Shown one piece after another: positions 7,534 to 17,277 of a DNA stretch of 64,000 nucleotides. The DNA comes from Bacteroidota bacterium (lineage in GTDB: Bacteria > Bacteroidota > Bacteroidia > Chitinophagales > Saprospiraceae): positions 1 to 64,000 of the forward strand of contig JAHEAQ010000012.1 in assembly GCA_024642705.1 (NCBI GenBank), given 5' to 3'. The translations under genes and the position numbers were made by a program. The notes under the pieces are model-generated. The model was not told the origin of the DNA. It saw only the letters and a program-made list of their open reading frames with translations, and searched no databases. Each line of letters begins with the position of its first letter. Positions within the stretch are counted from its first letter, which is position 1.

Positions 7534-10455
7534 TTATAAGCTTGTACTAAGTGAAATGGGTTTATTGGAATTTACACTTGGTGTTATCGATTTTAAGTAA
7601 TCTGAACCGAGGGCTTTTTTGTTTTCGACAAAAGGTCTTATTTGAAATAACCACAATTTGTCATCTTTAAAACCAAGTTCTATATCATAAGCTCCCTTAG
7701 TAGTTTGTTTTTCATCTAATTTTTGACGTATCGTCTTTGCAAGGTCATTTATTTCTTGAATGTTATTTGCATTAAGCATAGACGTTTCAAAAGTGGTCAA
7801 TTTTTTACCAGTCCCGCCAGTAATCGGTAAGGTGTTGTGGTAAGCTTCACGTGCTGGAGATATTAATTGAACAGCACCATTAGCACTGATAATATAAGAT
7901 TCTGCTGCTTGGCCATCTACTGCTCCTCCTGCACCACGACTAAATGCAATGGTTAGTTCTTCTTCTATTCCCGAGATGATTCCCTTGGTGATTAGAACTC
8001 CAGAGTAGTCTACATCAACAGATGGGATAATCAGAATAGAAGGAAATACGTTTTCAGGATTCGATAGGTATTTCTGACGCCATTTAAAACTTCGTTCAGT
8101 ATATGGGGATGCCCACACATCCTTAATCCCTTGTAGTATTTTTTCTTTATCTACAGCATTAAAAATTGTCAAATTTAGTCCAGCTCCAGTAAAATCCTTC
8201 AGATCCTCCATATTAGTGTCACTCCGTAAGAAAACAGGAACACTTCCCATTGGTTTACTAAATATATTTTGAAAATTGGATTCAATTTCTGCTGAAAATT
8301 CAGCGTTCAGTGGCATTTTCTTAATTGCAGCTCGTAATATTTCGAGTTCCTTCAACTGATAATTTTCCACTTCTTGTTCAGAAATACCCTCTGCTCTCTT
8401 TTTATCTGCTTCTGCAAACATAGCATTTAAAAATTGCCAATATGATTGTCCTTGGTCAGGCATCGGCTGGTCCATGTGATTTCTGAAAATCCCAAAAGGG
8501 ATAACGAACCCTTCTACAACTTTGTCAGGAAACATAGATTTAAGTTCACCTAAATTTGCAGCTTTTGGACCGCAAAGCTTTCCAGAATCATCAGCATCTA
8601 CTTCGCGCAAATTCAAGATCCTTGATTGGTCTAATCGTATTTCTGAAATGGGTACAGCTATCTTATCTTCTTTACGTTCTATTTTTGAAAAAAGTGATTT
8701 TTCTTCGGTTGTCATATTAGCTTCCGCTTTTAAAATAACAGTACCTCGATTCGAAACGGCATAAAACACTTTTTCTCCATGGAAGGACATTAAATCTATC
8801 AAGTTCTCATCTGATATGGCGGCATTCGGAATTCCCAAATTTCGTGCTAGCAACTGCACATGTGAGACCAAATTACCTTCAGCCACGGTCGCAATACCAG
8901 CAACTGGTTTTAGATCGGCCGGCGCTCTTTCAAAAATATAAATCTTGTTGCTAGAAACTTCCACCTCATCAGGGTTCCCACTGATTACGACCAGTTCACC
9001 ATATGCATATCCGGGATTTAAGCCTCGGATGCTGCTTTGGTTTGAAAGGTTAAAGACTTTATTTGACAAGGCTGATTCTTTTGCAATAAAAGCACCGAGA
9101 TCTCCAACAGTTTTGCCTAATTGCAAGGCAATAGAAGAACGAATTCTGTCATCTATAAAACCGTAGGCTTTCGGTTCAAATGCTGTATAAGTGTTTACAA
9201 TGTCTTGATAATTGGCTTTTACCATAGCAGAACTCCATTCGACAATGCCTCTTGCAGTTTCTAATTTTTTAGAAAGTTCACCAAGAGTTATGGTCTCAGC
9301 GTTTGCATCGGTTAAGTTTGCTGAAACACTTTCCCACTCCCATAATTCGATGCCACCAGTTCCAACTGTAGCCATTGCTAATGATTTTACCTTAGCAAGC
9401 TGTTCTTCTAAATTTTTTGGCTCCCATTCATTAGAAGCTCTAAAAACAATAAGCTCTAAATTATTGGCGATGTCTATCAAGAGGTATCGTTGAGAAACAC
9501 TTTTCTCATTAATGATGTTTTTGCGAATTGTGAGCAAGGCTGCTGATGCATCCATTGCCAAAGACGCATTATTTGAAATATTACTGTTCCTTTTAATCAA
9601 GGATTGCAGTGACATTTGTACTTCGCTACCTTTCGATAGCTTATTGATTTTTTTGGAAAGTTCACCGAGCTGTAGAGGTTTATGAAATCTCTTCATCGTT
9701 TCAACCAATTCATCGACTTTAGTTTGGAGCGTTCCAGTGAGTTTGCTTGAATTTTCTTTTTTAAAAGCTAAGATTTTTTCTATGTCAATGGGCTCTGGGT
9801 TGCTGTGTATCTTTACACGTAAATCCATAAACTTAGGATAAAGGTCAGAAATAACTTTGGATTGTGACCGCATTAATTGTGCTAAATTGTCATTTCCCTG
9901 GCGAGGCAGATCTTTGAAAGATTGCATGATGAGATAGTAATTTTTCTTTAGAACATTGTCTTTGGCAAGTAGCCATTTGTAAAATTCTAAACTCCAAGCT
10001 TCTTCATCTTCTATTTGAATGGCTCCACGGTAAAATTGTCCTTTTTTATTAACCCAGCCATCATCAATGCGAGCCAGATATTTTCCTAATTGATACTGCT
10101 TTAAGCCGGAGTGATTGTTCGTAGCGTCCCAAAAATCTGATTTATCGCTATAGGCTAATATTTGACCAAAAAAGAGGTGATTCGTTTTTCCTAGTTTGAT
10201 GACATCATCTTTATATGTTGCGTGTTGAATACCTCCAATGCTATCAGGGCACGGATCTTTAGGCGCTCTGACCGTTCCATCATCACAAAACCATTGAATA
10301 CTTTTGTAGGTTCCTCTGATATCATTCTTATAAAAGTCGATTTGACTTTTTATTTTGTCTACGGTTACTTGACTGTTAACTTGAAAGCTTAATAATAGAA
10401 AAGAAATGATGGATAAGGAAAAATTAAGTTTCATGATTGCAAGATGTTTTTTCAT
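7534..10455 (-). CDS. Exported PEP-synthase/alpha-glucan-water-dikinase-like protein
   Basis: 973 residues. Residues 1-29 look like a Sec signal (hydrophobic FSLSIISFLLLSF, then VNSQ). About 450 residues follow that I do not recognise. The swivelling PEP-utiliser domain is at about 485-605, with the phospho-accepting histidine H532 in NLVSHVQLLARNLGIPN. The PPDK_N-type ATP-binding domain runs from about C628 (CGPKAANLGELK, then FVIPFGIF) through FLRSDTNMEDL (about 745) to FQIRPFV (about 938). The order His domain then C-terminal ATP domain, and the SHVxxxARN motif, match plant alpha-glucan water dikinases rather than PpsA. An ATP-dependent enzyme with an export signal is odd: either the signal is an N-terminal anchor or the enzyme works outside the cytoplasm. 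It heads a two-gene operon with the serine hydrolase. Confidence 0.75.
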   Translation of the reverse strand: MKKHLAIMKLNFSLSIISFLLLSFQVNSQVTVDKIKSQIDFYKNDIRGTYKSIQWFCDDGTVRAPKDPCPDSIGGIQHATYKDDVIKLGKTNHLFFGQILAYSDKSDFWDATNNHSGLKQYQLGKYLARIDDGWVNKKGQFYRGAIQIEDEEAWSLEFYKWLLAKDNVLKKNYYLIMQSFKDLPRQGNDNLAQLMRSQSKVISDLYPKFMDLRVKIHSNPEPIDIEKILAFKKENSSKLTGTLQTKVDELVETMKRFHKPLQLGELSKKINKLSKGSEVQMSLQSLIKRNSNISNNASLAMDASAALLTIRKNIINEKSVSQRYLLIDIANNLELIVFRASNEWEPKNLEEQLAKVKSLAMATVGTGGIELWEWESVSANLTDANAETITLGELSKKLETARGIVEWSSAMVKANYQDIVNTYTAFEPKAYGFIDDRIRSSIALQLGKTVGDLGAFIAKESALSNKVFNLSNQSSIRGLNPGYAYGELVVISGNPDEVEVSSNKIYIFERAPADLKPVAGIATVAEGNLVSHVQLLARNLGIPNAAISDENLIDLMSFHGEKVFYAVSNRGTVILKAEANMTTEEKSLFSKIERKEDKIAVPISEIRLDQSRILNLREVDADDSGKLCGPKAANLGELKSMFPDKVVEGFVIPFGIFRNHMDQPMPDQGQSYWQFLNAMFAEADKKRAEGISEQEVENYQLKELEILRAAIKKMPLNAEFSAEIESNFQNIFSKPMGSVPVFLRSDTNMEDLKDFTGAGLNLTIFNAVDKEKILQGIKDVWASPYTERSFKWRQKYLSNPENVFPSILIIPSVDVDYSGVLITKGIISGIEEELTIAFSRGAGGAVDGQAAESYIISANGAVQLISPAREAYHNTLPITGGTGKKLTTFETSMLNANNIQEINDLAKTIRQKLDEKQTTKGAYDIELGFKDDKLWLFQIRPFVENKKALGSDYLKSITPSVNSNKPISLSTSL

Positions 10456-11081
10456 ATTTACACTTTAGTATAATAGGATGGTCAATTTGAGATTACCGTT
10501 AGTCTACGTTTTTATCTTTTTAAATCTGAGAATGGCTAATAATGAGTGTAAGATAATTCTTATCCTACTATTATAACGAAATCTTTAGAAGATAAGTTTT
10601 ATTCTTTTACGAAGTTTTTGTGAAACTTTATTTTGCTATAGGACTCAATAGTAATAGAACTTCAATACGATTTCACTGACAATTAGTAAAAAACACAAAA
10701 TATTTTACAGTTCCAAAAATAGCTACTAAGATTGTTTATCCGTTTATGTGTTTTATCCATTCGAAACAAACAAAACCAATTCCGTCAGAACTTATTTTTC
10801 AAATTTTAAGCAAAATTTTTAAATTAATTCAACTGCTTAAAAATCAAGAGTTAATTAAAAATAAGGCTTACTAACCTAATAAAAGGGCACTAATAGTTAA
10901 AAAATAATTCATAATTCTTCTTCTCACAAAAGTTTTTCTACCTAGCAAAACAAAATTTATGTATTGAAAAAATATACTTTCCTCGTATCAAAAAGCTAAA
11001 GGTTCCGCAAAATAACAATCAAAATTGGTATCACAATAATGATATAAAAGCTATTATTGCAGCATAATAAAATTCTAATAA
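10456..11081. other. 626-base divergent intergenic region
   Basis: AT-rich spacer between the oppositely directed dikinase-like gene and the first polysaccharide gene. No open frame of note, no clear hairpin terminator and no repeat shared with the rest of the window were found. It must hold promoters for both sides, but I could not place them with confidence. Confidence 0.4.
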
Positions 11082-12095
11082 TTGCAAACTTTAGAGCAAA
11101 AAGTATATTTAGTCACTGGATGTGCAGGTTTTATTGGCCATCATTTGAGTGAAAAATTAATTGCAAATGGTCATTTAGTGGTTGGCATTGACAACCTTTG
11201 CAATGATCAAAGCAATTCTTTTAAGAAAATAAGAATTGAAAAATTATTGGCTTTCGGCGATGAAAAATTCAAGTTCTATCCTATTGATATAATCGATAAG
11301 CCAGCTTTGACAGGTTTGTTTACCAAATATAGTTTTTCGTCCATTATACATTTAGCAGCAAAAACAGGTGTAAGAGAATCCACTACCAATTATGAAGAAT
11401 ATTTCAAGACAAATACAATAGGCACTTGTAATGTAATTGATTGCAATAAAATTCAAAAAGCACCCATTCTTTTTGCTTCTAGTTCTTCAGTTTATGGTGA
11501 TAATAATGAAACGCCCTTTTCTGAAGACCAAAGAATTGAAAAGCCTATTTCCCTGTATGCGGTTTCGAAAATTTCGACCGAATTGATTGCCTATAATTAT
11601 GCAAAAAACTATAACATCCCATTGATTGGTTTGAGATTTTTCACTGTTTATGGTCCTCTTGGAAGGCCTGACATGGCAATGTTCCTATTCATAGATGCTA
11701 TTTATAATAAGCGGACCATCACATTGTATAATGAAGGATTGATGGACAGGGATTTTACTTTTGTTGATGATATAGTAGATGGAATCTACGCATTATCAAA
11801 ATTTTACTTCAAACAGGCAAATATTACCCAATTGATAGAAGGTCAAAAACCTTTGATTTTTAACATTGGTTTTGGAGACACTAGAAAAGTAAGAGATCTG
11901 GTTACCATAATAGAAAAAAATCTAAATATTAAAGCTGAAATAAATAATATTGACAAAATAAAAGAAGACATGCTGAGGACCTATTCTGACAATTCAAAAA
12001 TATATAATCATGTTGGGTTTAAAGCTAAAATAAATTTAGAAGAAGGGGTTAAGAGGACTGTAGATTGGTACTTAGATTGGAAAACAAACAGTTAA
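11082..12095 (+). CDS. NAD-dependent sugar-nucleotide epimerase (extended SDR; UDP-glucuronate 4-epimerase-like)
   Basis: A 337-residue extended short-chain dehydrogenase/reductase. The Rossmann motif is GCAGFIG at residues 13-19. The catalytic serine region is ASSSSVYG and the active-site pair is Y159xxxK163 (YAVSK). The RFFTVYGPLGRPDMA segment is typical of UDP-glucuronate and UDP-glucose 4-epimerases. The start codon is TTG at 11082: an in-frame TAA lies directly before it, and the Rossmann strand begins at residue 8, so no later start fits. It would supply a sugar nucleotide for the cluster that follows. The flippase gene is convergent, with its stop 28 bases downstream. Exact substrate is not readable. 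Confidence 0.88.
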   Translation: MQTLEQKVYLVTGCAGFIGHHLSEKLIANGHLVVGIDNLCNDQSNSFKKIRIEKLLAFGDEKFKFYPIDIIDKPALTGLFTKYSFSSIIHLAAKTGVRESTTNYEEYFKTNTIGTCNVIDCNKIQKAPILFASSSSVYGDNNETPFSEDQRIEKPISLYAVSKISTELIAYNYAKNYNIPLIGLRFFTVYGPLGRPDMAMFLFIDAIYNKRTITLYNEGLMDRDFTFVDDIVDGIYALSKFYFKQANITQLIEGQKPLIFNIGFGDTRKVRDLVTIIEKNLNIKAEINNIDKIKEDMLRTYSDNSKIYNHVGFKAKINLEEGVKRTVDWYLDWKTNS

Positions 12096-12123
12096 ATTCA
12101 TCAAAATTACAGACATAAGGAAA

Positions 12124-13545
12124 TTAATTTCTTTTAGATATTAAGTTTTTCACAATTTTGATTATTCTGCTTATTACAGTTTTAAAATCACTTATTTTAG
12201 GGAAAAACAACCGATAAATTGGAAATTCCAAAATCGGTAATGCACTGTAAATCAAATAAGCAGTACAAGACAAATACGCAAATAAAGTTGCATATGCAGC
12301 TCCAATAATACCATACTTTGGTATCCACAAAATATCCAAAACAATAATTAATATAAGCTCAATGGTGCTCCCTACTATAGAATACTTTTGTCGATCATAA
12401 ACATTGTTCAAAACCCTAAGATTATTTCTCACAATCAAAATCACAACGGCTATGCTTAATATCCTTGCTGGAATAATTGTGCTTTGAAAATCTATTCCAA
12501 AAATAAACGGAATGAAAAACCCGCTTAAAGCAATTATACAACATGCAAAGAAAAGCATGAACAAAAAACTAAAACTCGCTCCAATATAAAATAATTTCTG
12601 TCTTGCTTCTTCTTCCATCTTGGTGAGGTATGGCATCATCACTTTATTAATTGGAAAAATAAATTCCAGTAAAAAGTTGGTTATTTGATTGGCTAATGAA
12701 TAATTCCCAAGCGCACCCAAACCATTATAAAATTCAATAAACCATATATCTATTCTTTTAACAACAAAAGAGGTATTCTGTGTGAAATAACCTTGCAATC
12801 CATAACGCCTTATTTCTTTAACATCCTCTTTAAAAGGTCCTGAAAAATTAAATTGCAAAGGGACGGATGCAAGAAAATATATTAAATAAAATAATAATAT
12901 GATACACTCAACAATGATTAAACAAGAAAATAAAAATAGTATGGAATATTCCATTCCAGAGAAAATCTGATATCCAAATATTGCGCAGAAAAAGATAACT
13001 TTGATAAGATGTGTGTAGAGATCAATACGATTCAATTTATCAAATCTTGTCAAACCTATTAAAATTCCTTCTACCACAAATGTGATCATATGTGCAATGA
13101 AATAAATAATAGCAAAAAGTAAAATTGGAGTTTCATGTAGGTTTTTTGGCAAAAAGATGGTTAGCCATTCTCCTCTTAACAAGTACATTAAGGAAATGAT
13201 GAATAAAAACAAACAAATAACGATGGCCAAAAAAAGGACAGATATTGACATTAATTTAATGAATTTAATTCTTTGGGAAGCAACAAAATAGGCCATGGAC
13301 TGCTTATAATTCATCCCCATGACCGTTGTTAACAAAATTAAATTGGTAGTAATAAAACTGTATAAACCATTCCCTTCCGGGCCAAAAAGTCTGACCAATA
13401 ATACAATATAAATAAAGGCAAGTATTGAAATGGGAATCTTAATGATAAAGGATTGGATGGAATCATTTTGCAATTCAAAAGAAAGATCCTTATTTTCAGT
13501 CTCTGTAATTTTTTTGATACCTAGATTTTTTAATGTTGACCACAA
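12124..13545 (-). CDS. Polysaccharide flippase (Wzx/MVF-type)
   Basis: A 473-residue, almost wholly membrane-embedded protein with roughly 12-14 helices and short basic loops. It includes VRLFGPEGNGLYSFITTNLI near the N-terminus, a signature of the oligosaccharide flippase family (PF01943/PF13440-like). Such proteins move lipid-linked repeat units across the inner membrane. An N-terminal soluble piece of about 30 residues precedes the first helix. It is on the minus strand within a cluster otherwise mostly on the plus strand up to 17.3 kb. The 226-base gap on its 5' side, shared with the divergent glycosyltransferase, should hold both promoters. Confidence 0.85.
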   Translation of the reverse strand: MWSTLKNLGIKKITETENKDLSFELQNDSIQSFIIKIPISILAFIYIVLLVRLFGPEGNGLYSFITTNLILLTTVMGMNYKQSMAYFVASQRIKFIKLMSISVLFLAIVICLFLFIISLMYLLRGEWLTIFLPKNLHETPILLFAIIYFIAHMITFVVEGILIGLTRFDKLNRIDLYTHLIKVIFFCAIFGYQIFSGMEYSILFLFSCLIIVECIILLFYLIYFLASVPLQFNFSGPFKEDVKEIRRYGLQGYFTQNTSFVVKRIDIWFIEFYNGLGALGNYSLANQITNFLLEFIFPINKVMMPYLTKMEEEARQKLFYIGASFSFLFMLFFACCIIALSGFFIPFIFGIDFQSTIIPARILSIAVVILIVRNNLRVLNNVYDRQKYSIVGSTIELILIIVLDILWIPKYGIIGAAYATLFAYLSCTAYLIYSALPILEFPIYRLFFPKISDFKTVISRIIKIVKNLISKRN

Positions 13546-13771
13546 AACTACTTATTGTTAGTCAATTAATTACAAAATGATCAAAATTGGGAATATTTAA
13601 AAAAAGATCTTAATCAATTCATTCAAAATTGTTAAAAGAAATATCAATATTGCATTTTAAATTAATCAGTATTTAAAAAATATTATTGACAAAAGATTTA
13701 TGAAAAAGCACCTCTGAATCCATACTAAATTTTGACTTATAACACCTTTATCAACAACATATGAACTTAAT

Positions 13772-14884
13772 TTGAAATTAAAAATCTGTTTACTCTCCAT
13801 CCAAATATTAAATAAAAATAAAATTGGTGGTTTCGGAAGTATGACAATGCAACTTGCAAAATCATTGACTGAAGTGGGGATGGATGTGCATGTAGTGGTA
13901 TTAAAAACAAATCTTAAGTCGAAAGAAGTTGAATTTATTAATGGAATTCATTTCCATTCCATTTCATTGTTGACATCATTTTTTTCTTCATTTCTAAAAA
14001 ATTTAAAAGCTGACATCTATCACAGCCAGAACCAGAATTTGCTCACCGTTGCTGCACAATTTTTAGTTCCAAGAGCTTGCCATATTATAACTTGTAGAGA
14101 TCCTAGAAATTTAGCTGATTGGTGGATTGAATTCCGATTTGCTACCTGGAAGAGAAGATTTTGGGTTCCATTTAGTTATCTGGCTGAAGAAAGCTATTTC
14201 TTGCGAAGAGTGATAAGAAAAGCAGATTTAATTGGATGCCCTTCTTCATTCCTATTTCCTAAAGTGATGAAAATGTATAAATTAAAGATGGAACCAATTG
14301 AATTGCCAAATATTGAAAATGTCCCTCCAAATTTACCTCTGAAAGCAAATAAACCCACTGTTCTATGGGTTGGACGATTTGCAAAAAGAAAAAATCCAGA
14401 AAGATTTTTAACCTTAGCCCAAAATTTTCCAAATGTAGATTTTTTAATATTAGGTAACTCAGAAGAAAAATCAAGACAATTTGAAGTTGAAACCTTGATA
14501 AAAAATTGCAAAAATGTTACAAATTTGGGTTTTATAGATAAATTTGAAAACGACAAATTTTATAAGCATTTTGAGAAATCGTGGATATTGGTTAATACCT
14601 CTATAAGAGAAGGATTACCAATAACTTTTATTGAAGCTGCTTCAAGAGGTTGTGCCATCTTAAGTCAAGTCAATCCAAACAATTACGCTGAAACTTTTGG
14701 ATACCACGTAAAAAGTGACGACTTTGAAATAGGTTTAACTACCTTATTGAAGAATGATTTGTGGAGAATCAAAGGGCAATTAGCATACGAGCAAGTCAAG
14801 AATGTGAATGGTAAAGAAAAATCAATAAAGAAATATATTGATGCTTATACAAAATGTATAAAAGTCAAGTCAGTAAAAGTTTAA
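13772..14884 (+). CDS. Glycosyltransferase family 4 (GT-B fold)
   Basis: 370 residues. The N-terminal beta strand KLKICLLSIQIL leads to a glycine-rich donor-side loop (IGGFGSMTMQLAKSL). The C-terminal half has TVLWVGRFAKRKNP and the retaining GT4 signature REGLPITFIEAASRG, with its paired acidic residues (E..E). The start is taken as TTG 13772 because it begins the first strand. The nearest ATG upstream is out of frame, and the first in-frame ATG is 22 codons in and would delete the strand. The YfhO-like gene follows 21 bases later, so the two form an operon. Sugar specificity is unknown. Confidence 0.8.
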   Translation: MKLKICLLSIQILNKNKIGGFGSMTMQLAKSLTEVGMDVHVVVLKTNLKSKEVEFINGIHFHSISLLTSFFSSFLKNLKADIYHSQNQNLLTVAAQFLVPRACHIITCRDPRNLADWWIEFRFATWKRRFWVPFSYLAEESYFLRRVIRKADLIGCPSSFLFPKVMKMYKLKMEPIELPNIENVPPNLPLKANKPTVLWVGRFAKRKNPERFLTLAQNFPNVDFLILGNSEEKSRQFEVETLIKNCKNVTNLGFIDKFENDKFYKHFEKSWILVNTSIREGLPITFIEAASRGCAILSQVNPNNYAETFGYHVKSDDFEIGLTTLLKNDLWRIKGQLAYEQVKNVNGKEKSIKKYIDAYTKCIKVKSVKV

Positions 14885-14905
14885 TTATTTAAGCATTTTA
14901 GGATT

Positions 14906-17266
14906 ATGTGGAAGAATTTTAAGAAACAATACGTATTCATTCTTATCATCATTGGATTGTGTTTCATCTTCAGAAGATTCATATTTGGACCTTTTTTGTA
15001 TTTATTTTTGGATATAGGAAATGATACTGTCGCGCTTTTCTACCCCAAAATGGTTCATGCAATGCCATATTTTAAGTCGGAAGGAATTCCATTATGGAGT
15101 TTTGCAAATGGAATTGGCCAAAATATTTACTCTTCAAGCTTCTTGAGTCCCTTCAATTTTCCAAAATTATTATTGAATTCAACTCAGATTGCATATGCTA
15201 TTGTTTACATGCAATTAGCAAAAATCCTATTCACTTCATTTCTGTTCTATAAATATCTATCCCTTTTGAAATTACATGAAAGAACAATTTGGATAGGTAC
15301 TCTTTTATTTACTTTCAATGGATTTTTACTGGTATCGTCCAGCTGGTATGATCATACCAATTTTATAATGAATTTTGTGTTGACATTACTTTCATTAGAA
15401 TTATTGTTGCAAAAACGAATTTGGTGGCCACTTACAATTACAATATTTTACATGTTTGGCACCAAAATTTACTTCATCTTCGAATTTTCCATTATATATT
15501 CTATCATCCGCCTTATTGACACTGAATCTTTTAATAAGAAAGGAATTACTACTTATGTCATAGATGGTTTGAAAGGTATCGGACTTAGCTTATTTTTAAT
15601 TGCACCGTTTGTGGGTAGTATTATTTATAAGTTAGTCTACAGCCCACGGGTTGGAGGTCAAGTTTCATTTGTAGATTCATTGAGCTCAACCCCAATGTTC
15701 AAATTGGCCGAACCTTTAGAATATTGGTCTTCTATTTTGAGAACTTTTTCGTCAGACATTTTTGGAAGTGGAGGAGCTTATCAAGGTTTTATAAATTATT
15801 TAGAAGGTCCCAATTTTTATATAGGAATATTCTGTTTGATATTATTTCCACAAGTATTCATGAATATCAAACTGAAACAAAAAATTGTCTATGGTGCTAT
15901 TGTTGCGTTTTGGGTGATGATTATAGCATTTCCATTTTTTAGATATGCCTTTTATGCTTTTGCAGGTAATTATTTCAAATCAGGTATATCCATTTTCCTT
16001 CCGTTCACCATGTTGTATTTCACCCTAATCGGTATGGATCAGTTTTTTCGAAATGGCAAATTAAATCTAATCCTTTTATGGATAACTTCTTCTCTTTTAT
16101 TATTGATATTATACATTCCAAAAGATGTTAGCCAGTTGATTGTGACTGAAGTTCAAACTGTAGTTGCCATTTTCATTATTGCTTATACGATAATATTAAG
16201 TTTATCAAAGAAAACGATCAATCAAAATATAGTTTTTGCAATGCTAACGCTACTCGTTTTTTCGGAAGCGCTTTACATGGGAAATAGCAATATGAAAATT
16301 AGATTGGCAGTTGAGAAAAATGAAATTTCACGAAAAGACAATGAACGATACCATACAAAAGAAATCATAAACGACATTAATAAAACTAATGAACCATTTT
16401 ATAGAATAGAAAAGCCATATGGATCATTCAATGCTTCTGGTTACAACGATGCCCAGTTATATGGATATTTTGGAACAAAATCATACAAATCACATAATCA
16501 TCGATATTATGTTTCATTTTTAAGAGAAATGGAAATGCTGCTAGGAACAGAAGAAAAATATACTCGATGGCTGGTAGGGCTTGTTTCAGGATATTTTATC
16601 CATGGAATATTCAGTGTTAAATACATGCTAACTACGCCTGAAACTGATAAGTATATTTGGCAATTTAGTTATGAGGATTTAGGCGAAAAAAATGGAATTC
16701 ATATTTATAGAAACAAAAATTATATTCCACTTGGAATACCCTTCGATTCCTATATTACCAGATCCGATTTCAATGGTTTGTCCAATAAGGAGCAAAAACA
16801 AATGTCGTTATACTCCGGAATTATTGTTGAAGATAATAATATTGGAAAAATTGGAAGTTTAAAACGATTTTATCCAAACGATATTTTAACCATTAATGAA
16901 ATACCTGATTTGGCAGACAATCTGAAGTCCAAAGCAATGAAAATGGAACATTTCAGCCAAAACAAAATAGAAGGCAGTATCAATTTGGATACGGAAAGTA
17001 TGGTTTTCTTTTCATTTCCGTTCGATGTAGGTTGGTCTGCAAAAGTAGACGGGAAAAAAGTTGACTTGCAACTTATTAATATAGGTATGTGTGGAATTTT
17101 GGTTGGACCTGGCAAACATCAAATTGTTTTAACTTTTCGACCACCATTTTTCAGGGAAGGATGGACATTGTTTGCTTTGGGCTTTATCTTTTTAGGGTAT
17201 TTAATTTTTAATTATGTGAAGAATCAAAAAACAGCTCAATTGCCTGAAAAACATAGCAAAGTTTAA
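14906..17266 (+). CDS. YfhO-family polytopic membrane protein
   Basis: 786 residues with about 12-14 membrane helices followed by a periplasmic C-terminal domain and a final helix. The first loop carries LDIGNDTVALFYPKM and PLWSFANGIGQNIY, which resemble the YfhO (PF09586) acidic-loop motifs of GT-C type glycosyltransferases. The C-terminal segment FFSFPFDVGWSAKVDGKKV matches the end of YfhO proteins. In Firmicutes relatives decorate teichoic acids with sugars from a polyprenyl carrier, so a lipid-linked sugar transferase acting on the outer face of the inner membrane is likely here. The gene lies between a GT4 upstream and a convergent GT4 downstream, whose stop is 12 bases away. Confidence 0.8.
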   Translation: MWKNFKKQYVFILIIIGLCFIFRRFIFGPFLYLFLDIGNDTVALFYPKMVHAMPYFKSEGIPLWSFANGIGQNIYSSSFLSPFNFPKLLLNSTQIAYAIVYMQLAKILFTSFLFYKYLSLLKLHERTIWIGTLLFTFNGFLLVSSSWYDHTNFIMNFVLTLLSLELLLQKRIWWPLTITIFYMFGTKIYFIFEFSIIYSIIRLIDTESFNKKGITTYVIDGLKGIGLSLFLIAPFVGSIIYKLVYSPRVGGQVSFVDSLSSTPMFKLAEPLEYWSSILRTFSSDIFGSGGAYQGFINYLEGPNFYIGIFCLILFPQVFMNIKLKQKIVYGAIVAFWVMIIAFPFFRYAFYAFAGNYFKSGISIFLPFTMLYFTLIGMDQFFRNGKLNLILLWITSSLLLLILYIPKDVSQLIVTEVQTVVAIFIIAYTIILSLSKKTINQNIVFAMLTLLVFSEALYMGNSNMKIRLAVEKNEISRKDNERYHTKEIINDINKTNEPFYRIEKPYGSFNASGYNDAQLYGYFGTKSYKSHNHRYYVSFLREMEMLLGTEEKYTRWLVGLVSGYFIHGIFSVKYMLTTPETDKYIWQFSYEDLGEKNGIHIYRNKNYIPLGIPFDSYITRSDFNGLSNKEQKQMSLYSGIIVEDNNIGKIGSLKRFYPNDILTINEIPDLADNLKSKAMKMEHFSQNKIEGSINLDTESMVFFSFPFDVGWSAKVDGKKVDLQLINIGMCGILVGPGKHQIVLTFRPPFFREGWTLFALGFIFLGYLIFNYVKNQKTAQLPEKHSKV

Positions 17267-17277
17267 AAGGGAAAAAA

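Noticed and set aside
12117-12135. Palindrome GAAATTAATTTC at the flippase stop as a terminator
   Set aside because: No loop is possible and the stem is AT-only; likely chance.
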